Program-made: the position numbers and the translations under genes
Assembly: GCF_000027005.1 (NCBI RefSeq)
Contig: NC_012964.1
Span: forward strand, 868,001-932,000
Direction of reading: 5' to 3'
From: Komagataella phaffii GS115
Lineage: Eukaryota > Ascomycota > Pichiomycetes > Pichiales > Pichiaceae
DNA: 64,000 nucleotides
Notes under the pieces: model-generated
What the model saw: only the letters and a program-made list of their open reading frames with translations
The model's database searches: none
Told to the model about the DNA's origin: nothing
In this document: one piece after another, positions 48,639 through 58,086 of the stretch
Layout of the letters: each line of letters opens with the position of its first letter
Numbering within the stretch: position 1 is the first letter of the stretch

Positions 48639-50561
48639 ATGACTGTAGGATCAGAAATTCTCTCCAAGTTCGGGAGGAAAGCAGATGATCCCCTCATAAT
48701 ACAGAAATGTGAAGATCTGATAGGAATATTCAATTTTTCCGTGGAGGAGCTTTTCATCAATTGGGAGTCCTATGTTCTTACCAGTGCTAGCGATGTCAAT
48801 CTTCAGCTATCCCCAGAGAACTTGGAAAAGCTGAAAGATTACTTACAGCAGAAGCTGGTGCAAGCTGCAGCTCAAAAGAATAATAGTGCCACTCCGATGA
48901 TGAAAAACAAGATAGTTAGGCCGGTTGCCAGAGGAAATATCAACGGTTCTAGCCCTCTGATGGGGCTGAATACTCCCTCCACTCCAGTCAGCTCTCATAA
49001 GAAAAGGAAACTTGTCACCCCCAGCAGCTCTTCGGCGACCCCATCAAAGCATCCTCCCAGCTCTTCACCAATAAAGAAATCCGTTCAGGTTTCAGGAAAG
49101 ATCATTGAATCATTGAATGATCATATTCCTTCCATTGGTGGCCTCCAAAATGATACTGATCATACACCAAATATTTCAACTTCGAACGTCACACTAACAG
49201 CAAATTTTGATCCTAAGAAATATCAATTTAGAACCATGAGGCAGAAATTACTAGACACGGCAGATGTCCTGGATGAACAGATAGATTCTATGGCAAAGAC
49301 TTTGCAAAAACATCACAAAATTGCAGAATCGGATTTTGGAAACCCTTGCATAGCCTCCCAGTTTTCTGTATATTGTTGTGGAAGAATTGTGCCTGATTCT
49401 CCATTTGCTCCAGTTGAACTTCGTCTGAATCCAGATTCGTTGTTTTTGGAGACTTCAAGGTTAGGTGGAATTGGGCAGAGAATTTCTATTGATGTTCAAT
49501 CTTTAGCAGAATACTCTTTCTTTCCGGGTCAGATTGTTGGTTTCAAGGGAAAAAATCCAAGCGGAGAACGCTTCATCGTAGAGCAAGTGCTGGACATTCC
49601 ATATTTAGGGGCCCCAGTCAGTAACAAAACTGAGTTATTGGAGTACAAAACTAACCTCGATGGATCCTCTATGAAAACCACGGTTCTGTCTGGACCATAT
49701 ACTCCTTCAACAAAAATTGACTATTCTCTATTGGAAAGTTTTGTGCAAAAACTAAACACCGAGATCAAGCCTCATTCCGTTATCATGTTTGGACCATTTC
49801 TAGATATAACCCACCCTTCGATTAGAGATGGTTCTATCGAGTCGGTTCCAGAGCTCCAGGGAAAAAAAGTGGCCACTCTAGACAATTTCTTCAGAGCTGT
49901 GATTACACCCATTCTGAAGAAAATAGATTCTAGAATTCAGGTGATTTTGATTCCTTCAACCAGGGATTCAATCAGCAGTCATGCTGCTTATCCGCAAAAT
50001 TCTTTCGAACGCAAGTCTCTACAGTTGCCCAAAAACTTTAAATGCTTCCCGAACCCATGTTCTTTTCAGTTGAACGAATGCCTCATAGGCGTCTCTAATT
50101 TGGATTCTTTCAAAGATATCAAGGACGTGAACAGAGGTAAAATTGGAGACTTGAACAGATTTGATCGTATAGCAGACCATATTCTTCAACAAAGAAGATA
50201 TTATCCGTGTTTCCCAGGGTCTTTGAAAACAAGAAAAGGCCCTGATGGCACTGTTGAGCATATATGTGGTGCAGATCTAGATATGCCCTATATGGGACTG
50301 TCAGAACTCTACGACGTTCTTCCTGATGTATTGATAATTCCTTCAGAGATGAGATATTTTGTTCGGGTTGTGAAAAACGTGGTAGTCATTAATCCTGGTT
50401 ACTTTTTAACAGGCAACAATGCTGGAACATATGTAACTCTGTCTGTGAAACCTCCAAACCCTGAGGTGGACGATGATGACCTCACCTGCATTAACGACGA
50501 CGATCGACTATACATTCATAACATCTGGAAGCGTGCCCGAGTAGATATAATCAACGTATAA
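48639..50561 (+). CDS. POL12: DNA polymerase alpha-primase B subunit
   Basis: 640 residues. Non-catalytic subunit tying primase-polymerase alpha to the replication fork. N-terminal helical domain (1-75), Pro/Ser-rich linker with SSPLMGLNTPSTPVSS-type CDK-like sites (about 105-150), OB fold (about 240-330), and an inactive calcineurin-like phosphoesterase domain (SVIMFGPFLDITHP, IPSTRDSISSHAAYPQ). It lies three genes beyond the APL3/YBL036C pair; in S. cerevisiae POL12 is directly next to YBL036C, so SEC59, the PSY3-like gene and LHP1 separate them here. Converges on IST2 with 45 bp. Confidence 0.95.
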   Translation: MTVGSEILSKFGRKADDPLIIQKCEDLIGIFNFSVEELFINWESYVLTSASDVNLQLSPENLEKLKDYLQQKLVQAAAQKNNSATPMMKNKIVRPVARGNINGSSPLMGLNTPSTPVSSHKKRKLVTPSSSSATPSKHPPSSSPIKKSVQVSGKIIESLNDHIPSIGGLQNDTDHTPNISTSNVTLTANFDPKKYQFRTMRQKLLDTADVLDEQIDSMAKTLQKHHKIAESDFGNPCIASQFSVYCCGRIVPDSPFAPVELRLNPDSLFLETSRLGGIGQRISIDVQSLAEYSFFPGQIVGFKGKNPSGERFIVEQVLDIPYLGAPVSNKTELLEYKTNLDGSSMKTTVLSGPYTPSTKIDYSLLESFVQKLNTEIKPHSVIMFGPFLDITHPSIRDGSIESVPELQGKKVATLDNFFRAVITPILKKIDSRIQVILIPSTRDSISSHAAYPQNSFERKSLQLPKNFKCFPNPCSFQLNECLIGVSNLDSFKDIKDVNRGKIGDLNRFDRIADHILQQRRYYPCFPGSLKTRKGPDGTVEHICGADLDMPYMGLSELYDVLPDVLIIPSEMRYFVRVVKNVVVINPGYFLTGNNAGTYVTLSVKPPNPEVDDDDLTCINDDDRLYIHNIWKRARVDIINV

Positions 50562-50606
50562 TAATAATATTTGTCTTCTACAAAAAGATCTGATAAAGTT
50601 ATGCAT

Positions 50607-53273
50607 CTAAAGTCCTTTCTTGAAAAGTTTCTTCAGTGTCCTGTGTTTCTTGGAAGGGGTGCCTGAATTCTCTGAATAGCTGGAAGAAGAGTTGGTTGTC
50701 TGTTCAACAGCATCGCTTACTTGACGAATTACTGGAGGCGTGCTAGTGATTTCCTGTTCCGTCTCGGTCTTGCTTGCAGTGACTGGTGGATCTTCTGCGA
50801 TTGGAGCTTTTGCGGTTGGAGCTTCTGTGATTGGAGCTTCTGAGGTTGAGGCTGCTGCTTTTGGTAATGGAAGAGAGGTCCTGCTGTTCATATCCTTAGG
50901 AATTGTAGCTCCATTGAGAACCGAACTGCCGACCTTATCTGCAGCATGAATATTATCATCAATAGTGCTGACCACTTTATGTCCAGTTTCCTCTTCCTTG
51001 GCAATCACAAAGTTGTCATTAACACCGAAATCAGGGTCTTGCTTTAAATTGGACTTGGATTCTTCAACGGAACTCGAGAGTTTCTGCGTTGAGGGAACGG
51101 TTGCATTTGTTTCTATCGAAGTTGATACTGCCTTTGGCTCTTCATTGACTTTGGTCCTTTTCTTCTGGGCTGAGCTCAAATCTGACTGTAATTCTACGCT
51201 TCTAGTTAAAACATCAGCAATGATATTGGAAAAGTTAGATATTTCCAAGTTTGAGTTCTCATTAGTCTCAAAAAATCCTGGTACTGTTTTGTTTATGAGC
51301 TCCTTTCTAATAGTTGGATCGACACTTACAACGTCTCCTCTGTCGGTCAATCGCTCAGAATCTGTTGAGGAAGCAACAAAAGACCTGATGACGTATTCAG
51401 AAATGTTCAACAAAAGAGATACAATGTGTTCAGTAAACAGAGTAATTCCAACGACTTTCCACCATTTGATTTGCCCCAAAGCTGAACCAGATACAGAAGA
51501 AACGAGCTCTCTATTGTACATCAGAGATAATGCAGTGGATGTCACTGCACTGAGTACGATCAGCCATCTAATTATCAAATCCCAGGGGTAAATCGAGTCT
51601 CTTCTTTCCGGAATAGGCACACGTCCAATCTTCAGGGACAACAACTGGAACTTGTAAATAAAAGTTCTAGCGACAATAAAAATAAGAGACACGATTGGGC
51701 CCAGAGACCAAGCAGGACCAAACAACACCAAGTATCCAAATTGGATAATAAGCGTTCTGTAGTTGGTATCATAACTGATTTCTGGAAGAGCAACATAAGA
51801 CCTAACCAAGGTCAGATAATCGTGTTCTTGCGGAAAAACCTCATTGTCTCTCTTTTCAATGGTCTTGTCAGACGAGGCAGGTTGGCTCAAAAATCTTGTA
51901 GCAATGTTTAATCCAGCAGGCACTACAAATTCTAAAACCAAGGCAACGATTTGGTTGGTCAATATAAAGTATTGGAATTGGCCGTTCAATCTGAACCTGT
52001 TGACCTCAAAGTTTTTGTCCAATACTGGAATTTTGTCACTAACATAGTAATGGATGTTGGAGTGAATGTGAGGAAGCAGGCTGTTGACTTTGAAACCAAA
52101 GGGAAGGTACACGAAAGCACTAATCAATAATGGAACATAACTTGCAGTAAAGTTAAATGCAAACAGTTTGATCAATTTCGAGTTCTTAAGTGAAGAATTG
52201 TTCGGATGTTGTTCCCAGTTTAAAGATCGGTCAATTATGACATTGTAAATAGCAGCGATAATTGGTGAAACTCCAACAATTAAAGCCGTAGGAACAAAGC
52301 TTAGGAACTTTTTAAAGGGGCCATCGTAGATCTCGTTAAGAAAAATTTCAATAACAAAGCATCCAATCTGTGCAAGTAACAAGACACCGGTGGATAGCAG
52401 AGCAGCAGGGACAAAAGCCAATTCTTTCAGAACGGTCTTGTACACGGGAACAGATGGCCTCTTTTGTTCCAAAGCATTGAGATAACTAACATTGGTAGGT
52501 TCTGTAAGGCTGATATTTCTAACATGAAGGTTCAGAGCCAACTTTGATTGAAAAACGTACCAGTAAAGATAAAATGCTATAGAAGACAGCAAATTGAAGA
52601 TCGTGAAAACCAAAGAGTATCGTCCCAAGAATTTGTGGGAGAGGATGCCTACAAAGCTGGTTACTATAAGCCAATTGGTGTATTTGGACAAAAATTCAAA
52701 GAAAAAGGCAACACTCAGGCCAAACTTGGATCGAAGGTAATCGAATGAAGAAGAATCGTAAGAATCGGCAATTTTTGTCAAATTCACTCCGTACTCCTTC
52801 AGATCATTAACATGGTCAGCCAAGTTTCCAACAGCGGTGATTGACTTGACAAATGACCAATCACCAGAGCCAACAGTAATCCCAGCACCACCTTCAGAAG
52901 GGTGCTTGGTTAAAACCTCATAGATAATTCTTGCCTTTTCGGCATAAGAGACCACTGTACCCTTTTCCAATTCCTTATAAGAACTGAGTAGTTTGAGATC
53001 ATTGGTGATACCATATTGGTAATCAAGGGCCAATGAGCTGTTGACGTACTTTACCAAGCTGTCCTCTTTGACGGAGACAAAAACCAAGATAGAGTTCAAA
53101 GTGTTCTCTCTAATCTGGAAGTCGAAGGATTTCTTCAAAAGGGAGGCCAGAAGCTTCTTCAAATCATCTTGAGCATTCTTGGTGGGGGTAGCAGTTTTAG
53201 CATCAAATGGATAATTGACGTCTAGAACAAAGTCGGGATGGAAGGCTTCCAACGGGATCTCCTGCGCAGACAT
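50607..53273 (-). CDS. IST2: Anoctamin-type ER-plasma membrane tether Ist2
   Basis: 888 residues. The N-terminal domain (1-175) is followed by about eight membrane spans of the TMEM16 fold (175-640), then a long disordered cytosolic tail (about 640-888) ending KKHRTLKKLFKKGL, a basic amphipathic stretch like the cortical sorting signal that binds PI(4,5)P2 at the plasma membrane. Ist2 holds cortical ER to the plasma membrane in yeast. The tail contains a short degenerate pentapeptide repeat (EAPIT, EAPTA, KAPIA). Length is close to S. cerevisiae Ist2 (946). Confidence 0.92.
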   Translation of the reverse strand: MSAQEIPLEAFHPDFVLDVNYPFDAKTATPTKNAQDDLKKLLASLLKKSFDFQIRENTLNSILVFVSVKEDSLVKYVNSSLALDYQYGITNDLKLLSSYKELEKGTVVSYAEKARIIYEVLTKHPSEGGAGITVGSGDWSFVKSITAVGNLADHVNDLKEYGVNLTKIADSYDSSSFDYLRSKFGLSVAFFFEFLSKYTNWLIVTSFVGILSHKFLGRYSLVFTIFNLLSSIAFYLYWYVFQSKLALNLHVRNISLTEPTNVSYLNALEQKRPSVPVYKTVLKELAFVPAALLSTGVLLLAQIGCFVIEIFLNEIYDGPFKKFLSFVPTALIVGVSPIIAAIYNVIIDRSLNWEQHPNNSSLKNSKLIKLFAFNFTASYVPLLISAFVYLPFGFKVNSLLPHIHSNIHYYVSDKIPVLDKNFEVNRFRLNGQFQYFILTNQIVALVLEFVVPAGLNIATRFLSQPASSDKTIEKRDNEVFPQEHDYLTLVRSYVALPEISYDTNYRTLIIQFGYLVLFGPAWSLGPIVSLIFIVARTFIYKFQLLSLKIGRVPIPERRDSIYPWDLIIRWLIVLSAVTSTALSLMYNRELVSSVSGSALGQIKWWKVVGITLFTEHIVSLLLNISEYVIRSFVASSTDSERLTDRGDVVSVDPTIRKELINKTVPGFFETNENSNLEISNFSNIIADVLTRSVELQSDLSSAQKKRTKVNEEPKAVSTSIETNATVPSTQKLSSSVEESKSNLKQDPDFGVNDNFVIAKEEETGHKVVSTIDDNIHAADKVGSSVLNGATIPKDMNSRTSLPLPKAAASTSEAPITEAPTAKAPIAEDPPVTASKTETEQEITSTPPVIRQVSDAVEQTTNSSSSYSENSGTPSKKHRTLKKLFKKGL
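50796..50855 (-). repeat. Four 15-bp tandem units inside IST2
   Basis: Units TGCGATTGGAGCTTT-like repeated four times with a few changes, encoding (E/K)AP(I/T)(T/A) pentapeptides in the disordered tail. In-frame length, so copy number can vary without frameshift. Confidence 0.8.
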
Positions 53274-54057
53274 TGTTTGTATACAGGACTATAAGGAACA
53301 ACAGTGAGTTAATAAGCAAGTTGCACTTTTTTGAAGCCTAATTGAGAGGGAATGAACAAGTGGTTACTTGCTAATTTCGTAATAATAACGCCTGGAATGG
53401 AAAGCGCGGAGAAGCATCAAAAAACAAAACGCTTGTCAGCAGCGCAGCGCTAAAGCTCACACGCGCCTTAGGATCGTGGAACGATTAGGCTGTCTGTGCC
53501 CTTAGCAGAACGATATGGAGGGAGGGTTTCTTCGTACAGACCAGACAGGGGCGATGTTTATTGAGGACAATTTTGGAGTTGAAAGTATGGAGGGTACATG
53601 ATTTTACAGTACTAACGAGTTCAACTGAGTTGACCAGGAAGAGACTACAGAAAGCCGTTTCCCTTTTATTGCGTGTATGAATTGGCAATGGCAGTTGAGC
53701 TGAGACAGGCTAAAGCAGTCTTTTTTGAGAGCTGATGTAAACACACCAGGAGTAGTTCACTGCTACGGGGCTGTCAGATAACTGTGGCTGAATGGTAGAT
53801 ATTGCCATGGTTTTAATACCAGATCAATGGCAGGTACAGGCATACTATTTCATCACCCAGCAATCAATGTTAGGATGCCATTGCAGGAATGCCCTGCTGA
53901 TACTACGCGCAAACTGCCTCCAGTTTGGTGTAGTTTGCTAACCACAGCAGAGGCCAAACAGACATAACGCAAGTTAATACAGATCAATAAAAACATGAGA
54001 TCAGAACCTACAGTATCAATGAACAACATCATAGACTATTCTTACTAAGTAAACACA
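53274..54057. other. 784-bp intergenic region between IST2 and the peroxiredoxin
   Basis: IST2 promoter plus peroxiredoxin 3' flank. It has an A/T-rich part near IST2, GCAGCGCAGCGC near 53439, TACTAAC at 53610, and the inverted repeat GCAGG...CCTGC at about 53885-53898. No gene is supported; a 67-codon minus-strand frame (53485-53688) has no features. Confidence 0.4.
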
Positions 54058-54588
54058 TTACAATGCCTTTAAAACGCTGTCAACAGCAGAGACCTTAAGT
54101 CCAGTGTTGTCTGGTTCAACAAAATCCTTGGCGACCTTACCATCGGAACCAATGATGAGAGCGCTTCTCTTGGAACGATTGTTACCAAAGACAGCGGCAG
54201 AATCAAAGTCCAGGTCCAACCCGTGGATGAAATCACCCTTAGGGTCAGCCAAGAAAGTCACTGGAACTTCAGTCTTGTCAATGGAGAAGCTCTTCAACAA
54301 TGTCTTCTTCCAGGCATTGGTCACGAATGGGTCATTGACAGACACAACATACAGATGGTTGATGTTCTTGGACTTGAGGTCCTTGAGTCTAGTCAAATAA
54401 CCTGGAACATGGGTGTCCGAACAGGTGGGTGAAAAAGCAGCAGGGACAGTGACAATTACGGAGTTGGGCTCAATGGAGCCAGACTCGAATTGGTCACTTG
54501 GATCCTTAACGAAAAGGGTGGTCTTGGGAAGAGATTGTCCGACTTGTACCATTCTTGCTGAATTTGAGGAAAAGTATCTTCTAAGCAT
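54058..54588 (-). CDS. Prx5/Ahp1-type peroxiredoxin, one visible cysteine
   Basis: 176 residues. Thiol peroxidase of the type II/Prx5 group: VTVPAAFSPTCSDTHVPGY with the peroxidatic cysteine C56, KTEVPVTFLADPKGDFIHGL and FGNNRSKRSALII. No second cysteine is present, so a one-Cys mechanism using another thiol partner is expected, unlike S. cerevisiae Ahp1. N-terminus MLRRYFSSNSAR is a mitochondrial presequence; a second ATG at residue 13 (MVQVGQSLPKTT) is the usual family start. The C-terminus is LKAL, not a peroxisomal SKL-type signal as in C. boidinii Pmp20. Confidence 0.88.
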   Translation of the reverse strand: MLRRYFSSNSARMVQVGQSLPKTTLFVKDPSDQFESGSIEPNSVIVTVPAAFSPTCSDTHVPGYLTRLKDLKSKNINHLYVVSVNDPFVTNAWKKTLLKSFSIDKTEVPVTFLADPKGDFIHGLDLDFDSAAVFGNNRSKRSALIIGSDGKVAKDFVEPDNTGLKVSAVDSVLKAL

Positions 54589-54782
54589 CTAGAATAAACG
54601 GGATGGGCATCGAAGTTAATTTATAGGGAGGAACTTTAGCTTTGACTTTGCTCCGGCATAACTAATGTTGGGATGTAGTGGGGAAGGGGCTGTTTGCGGT
54701 ATTGCGTAATGTGTTGATTATGTAATCATAAGTAACTTAGATCTGTCATTAAAGTGATGGCTGAAAGAACAGCTTGGCTGCG

Positions 54783-55376
54783 ATGAGTATGTTCCTCTCT
54801 GTGTTTGTTCGGAGACTGGGAAATTTGGCGCAGTACGTTAACAAGAGGAAATTGTTAGATCATGGCTGGATTAAAGCCGACAAATTGTTGGAACCGCCGT
54901 TTAACAAGTTTTACAAGGTGAGCTTCTCTCGGAGTTCTGGGCCCGGTGGGCAGAAAGTTAACAAAACTTCAAGTAAAGTGACCTTGACCGTAGACCAGAA
55001 CCAATTTTATCAGGGCGTCAAGCTGCTCTTGCCCCCGGATGAATTGGTGAAGCCGTCAAGTGCTGTGGATGAAAAGCAAGTTCGAAACCAATTGCTGTCA
55101 CTTCTCTGGGCAAATAACAGGTATTTGAAAAGTCAAGGGTTGGTGATTCAAAGTGACGTCTACAGGAGCCAGTCGGAGAACTTGAAGGAATGCTTGGACA
55201 GGTTTCTGGGTGAATTGCAGAATGGTTTGAAATGTCTGGGTCTACTAGACAAGGAGACCAGTGAAGAGGATAAACAAAAGTGGGAAAAGCGTCATCTCCT
55301 GAATAGAGAAAGACGGCTTGCAGAGAAGAAGAAGCATTCAGAAAAGAAAAAATTGAGAAAGCAGGCTTTTTGGTGA
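54783..55376 (+). CDS. PTH4: GGQ-domain mitochondrial peptide release factor-like protein (ICT1/Pth4 family)
   Basis: 197 residues from the ATG at 54783 (54789 is an alternative); the open frame begins at a TTG 9 bp earlier. The GGQ motif (SSGPGGQKVNKTSSKV, residues 55-57) is the catalytic element that hydrolyses peptidyl-tRNA. There is no codon-recognition domain, so this is a rescue factor of stalled mitoribosomes, like S. cerevisiae Pth4 (YOL114C) or human ICT1. A basic C-terminal tail (KKKHSEKKKLRKQAFW) would enter the empty mRNA channel. Converges on PEX11. Confidence 0.88.
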   Translation: MSMFLSVFVRRLGNLAQYVNKRKLLDHGWIKADKLLEPPFNKFYKVSFSRSSGPGGQKVNKTSSKVTLTVDQNQFYQGVKLLLPPDELVKPSSAVDEKQVRNQLLSLLWANNRYLKSQGLVIQSDVYRSQSENLKECLDRFLGELQNGLKCLGLLDKETSEEDKQKWEKRHLLNRERRLAEKKKHSEKKKLRKQAFW

Positions 55377-55473
55377 TAATTACAACTCCCAAAGTACATA
55401 GCACTATCAAAGTACACAGAACTAAACAACGAACAGAAAAGTCAATCCCTTAGACCATTTTTCCTACATCATT

Positions 55474-56223
55474 TCATTCATTGATGTATTTTCCCTGCCA
55501 GACATCCCTAATTCCTATCAAGGAGGAAATGACACCGGCCAATCCAACCTTCTCATCTTTGTTTTGTAAGGCAAAGCCGTTAAGAGCGATATAACCATCC
55601 AACAGATCCCTGATAAGAGTTATTGTCGTGCTACCAATCAGTTTGGATTCTGACTCGATTAAGTTGATGGTCTCCTTGGAGACTGTTTGTTCTCCCTCCT
55701 TGTCTGAAGTGACAACCAGCTCTTGTTTGAGAGAGGCCACTTTCTGTTGAGACAATCTGATCTTTCTCAGATCATTGACTGCTCCACCGACAACGGCGAC
55801 GAACCAAAATAATGAGGCCAGTTTTTGAACTTGAGGCAGTCTTTTAGTGGAGGAGATACCGAGCTGCTTGAACCAGGAAACAGAGTCCAATGCCAGGTAG
55901 ACAGCGTAGCCGAGATCTCGCAACACCTGTGAATATCTGGTGACCTTGTCGGTTAGTTTATTGTCAAAAGTTGCCGAAGCAGATTTGAGGTGGTTCAGGG
56001 GCTTGAGGAATCTCAGAGCCTTCCTGTTCAAGGTTGCAATAGCCTCTATTCGGCGTACTGTCTGGGCAGTAACAATTGAATGTCCATTCTTGATCAGGTA
56101 GAAAGAGACAAACTTGGTTAAATATTGCAACAGACGGAGCAATTTGTCTCTACCTGCCGAGCTGTCCAGATACTGGATAACCTTATCCAGTGTGGGGTGG
56201 TAAACAACAGTGTCTAAAACCAT
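55474..56223 (-). CDS. PEX11: Peroxisome proliferation protein Pex11
   Basis: 249 residues, starting MVLDTVVYHPTLDKVIQYLDS at 56223; the frame runs upstream to a TTG at 56241. Pex11 binds and shapes the peroxisomal membrane during proliferation, needed in methylotrophic yeast on methanol or oleate. Family features are the N-terminal amphipathic helix (VYHPTLDKVIQYLDSSAGRDKLLRLLQYL) and two hydrophobic stretches, LASLFWFVAVVGGAVNDL and the C-terminal VGLAGVISSLIGIRDVW. Divergent from PSF3, as in S. cerevisiae. Confidence 0.94.
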   Translation of the reverse strand: MVLDTVVYHPTLDKVIQYLDSSAGRDKLLRLLQYLTKFVSFYLIKNGHSIVTAQTVRRIEAIATLNRKALRFLKPLNHLKSASATFDNKLTDKVTRYSQVLRDLGYAVYLALDSVSWFKQLGISSTKRLPQVQKLASLFWFVAVVGGAVNDLRKIRLSQQKVASLKQELVVTSDKEGEQTVSKETINLIESESKLIGSTTITLIRDLLDGYIALNGFALQNKDEKVGLAGVISSLIGIRDVWQGKYINE

Positions 56224-56620
56224 GATTAAGAGAAAGTCCAAGTCGAAGCCAAAAGTTTCAGTATCAGTTTCTTTGATGTAAAAATTCCGATTCCACTTCG
56301 AAGTTCAAACGGGATTTACCATATATAAAGGGCTGGCTCTGGACCAGGTTATGTTGTGGGGTTCTACAGCAATAGGCTAAAATGCGGTCCTGATTAAACT
56401 TTGGGGTGGTTCTGCTAGGAGCGAACGGTAAGTTCGTGGTGCATGTGAGAGGGGAGGGCAGTTAGAAACTTGCCGAAAGGCAGAGCCAATTGTTAGGGAA
56501 GCGCGGGTAATTTTAACGTGTCTTATTTCTACTGTCACGCTGGTTAAGGTTTTTACATCAGCATCTGGGATAAACAATCTCTCGTTGCATCGCATAACCA
56601 AATCCCCTTTGATACTCATC
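56224..56620. promoter_or_regulatory. Divergent promoter PEX11/PSF3
   Basis: 397 bp. A TTTATATATGG TATA element on the PEX11 strand at about 56317-56327, roughly 95-105 bp before its ATG. Minus-strand frame 56377-56622 overlaps the PSF3 start and is not supported. Confidence 0.5.
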
Positions 56621-57178
56621 ATGGGCTACTACGACCTTGATGAGATACTGGCGGACGGACAAAAGATACCGTGTCGGTTTACGATTTCTGTGCCGGGCCT
56701 CGGTTATTTAGAGAACAACCCGGGGAAGCCTGTGATTCAGAACACCAAGTTGGACCTACCACTGTGGTTGGCAGAGATTCTGGCAATTTGTGAAATACAG
56801 AGCGAACAAAATGACCCAAAAGAAGATCCAGATCAACCAACCTATTTCATTGAGCTTATCCAGCCGGACTTTTACAGCTCCAAGATCATCAATGCTATCA
56901 AAACCAATGCGTTGAAAATCGATTTGCATCAATTGTTGCCCTATTTCTACAAACTGTCAGTGAAATGGGGAAGCATGTTTAATGACACAGAACTGATGGC
57001 TATTGTTCAAGAGATGTTCAAACAGAGGGCATGTGCCATCAACGATTACTCGTCAGATAATAACCATTTGCAATTGCTAAACTCAGAGTTTGGGCTGCAA
57101 TTGGATGAGACTGAACGGATGTTGTTCCGTCAATGTATAGAGAGTCACAGAGACCTGAAAACCTGGCTCAGTTCATAG
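56621..57178 (+). CDS. PSF3: GINS complex subunit Psf3
   Basis: 185 residues from the ATG at 56621 (MGYYDLDEILADGQKIPCRF), the conserved GINS-Psf3 opening; the longer frame starts at a TTG. PSF3 is one of four GINS subunits that, with Cdc45 and Mcm2-7, form the replicative helicase. VPGLGYLENNPGKPVIQNTKLDLPLWLAEIL and the C-terminal L-x-E-x-ERMLFR region fit the family. S. cerevisiae PSF3 is 194 residues and also sits head-to-head with PEX11. Confidence 0.94.
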   Translation: MGYYDLDEILADGQKIPCRFTISVPGLGYLENNPGKPVIQNTKLDLPLWLAEILAICEIQSEQNDPKEDPDQPTYFIELIQPDFYSSKIINAIKTNALKIDLHQLLPYFYKLSVKWGSMFNDTELMAIVQEMFKQRACAINDYSSDNNHLQLLNSEFGLQLDETERMLFRQCIESHRDLKTWLSS

Positions 57179-57246
57179 GTGTGTATATTAATAAACGGAT
57201 GGAAGAACGGTCGGTTAAGTTTGCTCTTTTCAACCGTGAGAATAAT

Positions 57247-57253
57247 AAAAAAA
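57247..57253 (-). terminator. RNA polymerase III terminator of tRNA-Ser
   Basis: Seven consecutive T on the tRNA strand, beginning four bases after the discriminator base. Confidence 0.85.
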
Positions 57254-57256
57254 TAT

Positions 57257-57356
57257 CGTCACAGACAGGATTCGAACCTGCGCAGGTAGAACCCAATGCC
57301 TAAACTGCTTTCTAGCGAATAGCAGGGCATCGCCTTAACCACTCGGCCACTGTGAC
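57257..57356 (-). tRNA. tRNA-Ser(GCU) with an 18-nt intron
   Basis: The minus strand folds as a class II tRNA: acceptor GTCACAG/CTGTGAC with discriminator G (57257), A-box GTGGCCGAGTGG, anticodon arm ATGCC-CTGCTA-A-GGCAT, long variable arm (TGGGTTCTACCTGCGCA region) and B-box GGTTCGAATCC. The intron (57302-57319) sits after the base 3' of the anticodon, the standard nuclear position, and holds AAAGCAG, which can pair with the anticodon loop. The mature length is 82 nt before CCA. A run of seven T follows on the same strand (57247-57253) as a RNA polymerase III terminator. Confidence 0.96.
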
Positions 57357-58086
57357 CAAAGACAACAAATTCGAAAAACATTAACCTAAATGGAGTAAAA
57401 AATTAATTAATAATCTTTTACTAATTTTTCAACCTTCAGTTCTAAGGACAGCTTTGAGACAAAAATATTAAATTTACAAATTATCGACCAACTATCTAGT
57501 GTTTAATTGAGTTCACGATTGAATACACGGTAATTAGTAATTACTTAGTTTTAAAAATAGAAATGGCCAATGTCAGTTTCAAAATGCACTCTTCAAACAC
57601 CATAAGCCCCATGAATTCCGTTTTCCTCCCGTGAAACCAATAAAGCCCACCTAGAAACTCAATCCACTCCTAATCCCTTTTTCCTCAACTGCTCAGCCTG
57701 TCCTTAAGTAGTCCCCCAAGTCTCGTAATTTTCCATGCTTATCAATAAGCTTGACAACAACGGCCACCTGCCCCCCACTCGACTGGCCCTCGGAGCAAAT
57801 GTGCTTAAATTCCCCTGGTAACTAACCTTCTATGCATCTTGCACGTGATCTGTGTTTACATTTACGCGAACCTTAGAAAAGTCTGTTTCAAAGGAGAGGG
57901 ATTCCATAACATTAATACCTACCAAGCAAAACAACAACTGGAATTCGTAGCTCTGAGAGAACCAATCAGTTTTATCGTTCCACGTAGCTTGAGACATTAT
58001 TCATGAAAATCGACAAGAGTAGAAATTTCCTTTAAAAATTCCTATCGTTGTGTTTATTTGCTAATTTTTGAAGAAGAGTCCGCAAT
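57357..58086. promoter_or_regulatory. Promoter region of the NDD1-like gene
   Basis: 730 bp. An A/T-rich part (57360-57560) beside the tRNA, then a promoter-like stretch with an E-box CACGTG (57842-57847), a forkhead-type TGTTTACA (57853-57860) and ACGCGAA (57864-57870), an MBF/SBF-like word. No further gene is visible. Confidence 0.6.

Noticed and set aside
53580..53660. TACTAAC with upstream GTATGG, a possible intron
   Set aside because: No coding frame on either side that would be joined.
53725..53795. CTGATGT...CTGA, a possible C/D-box snoRNA
   Set aside because: Boxes are imperfect and there is no terminal stem.
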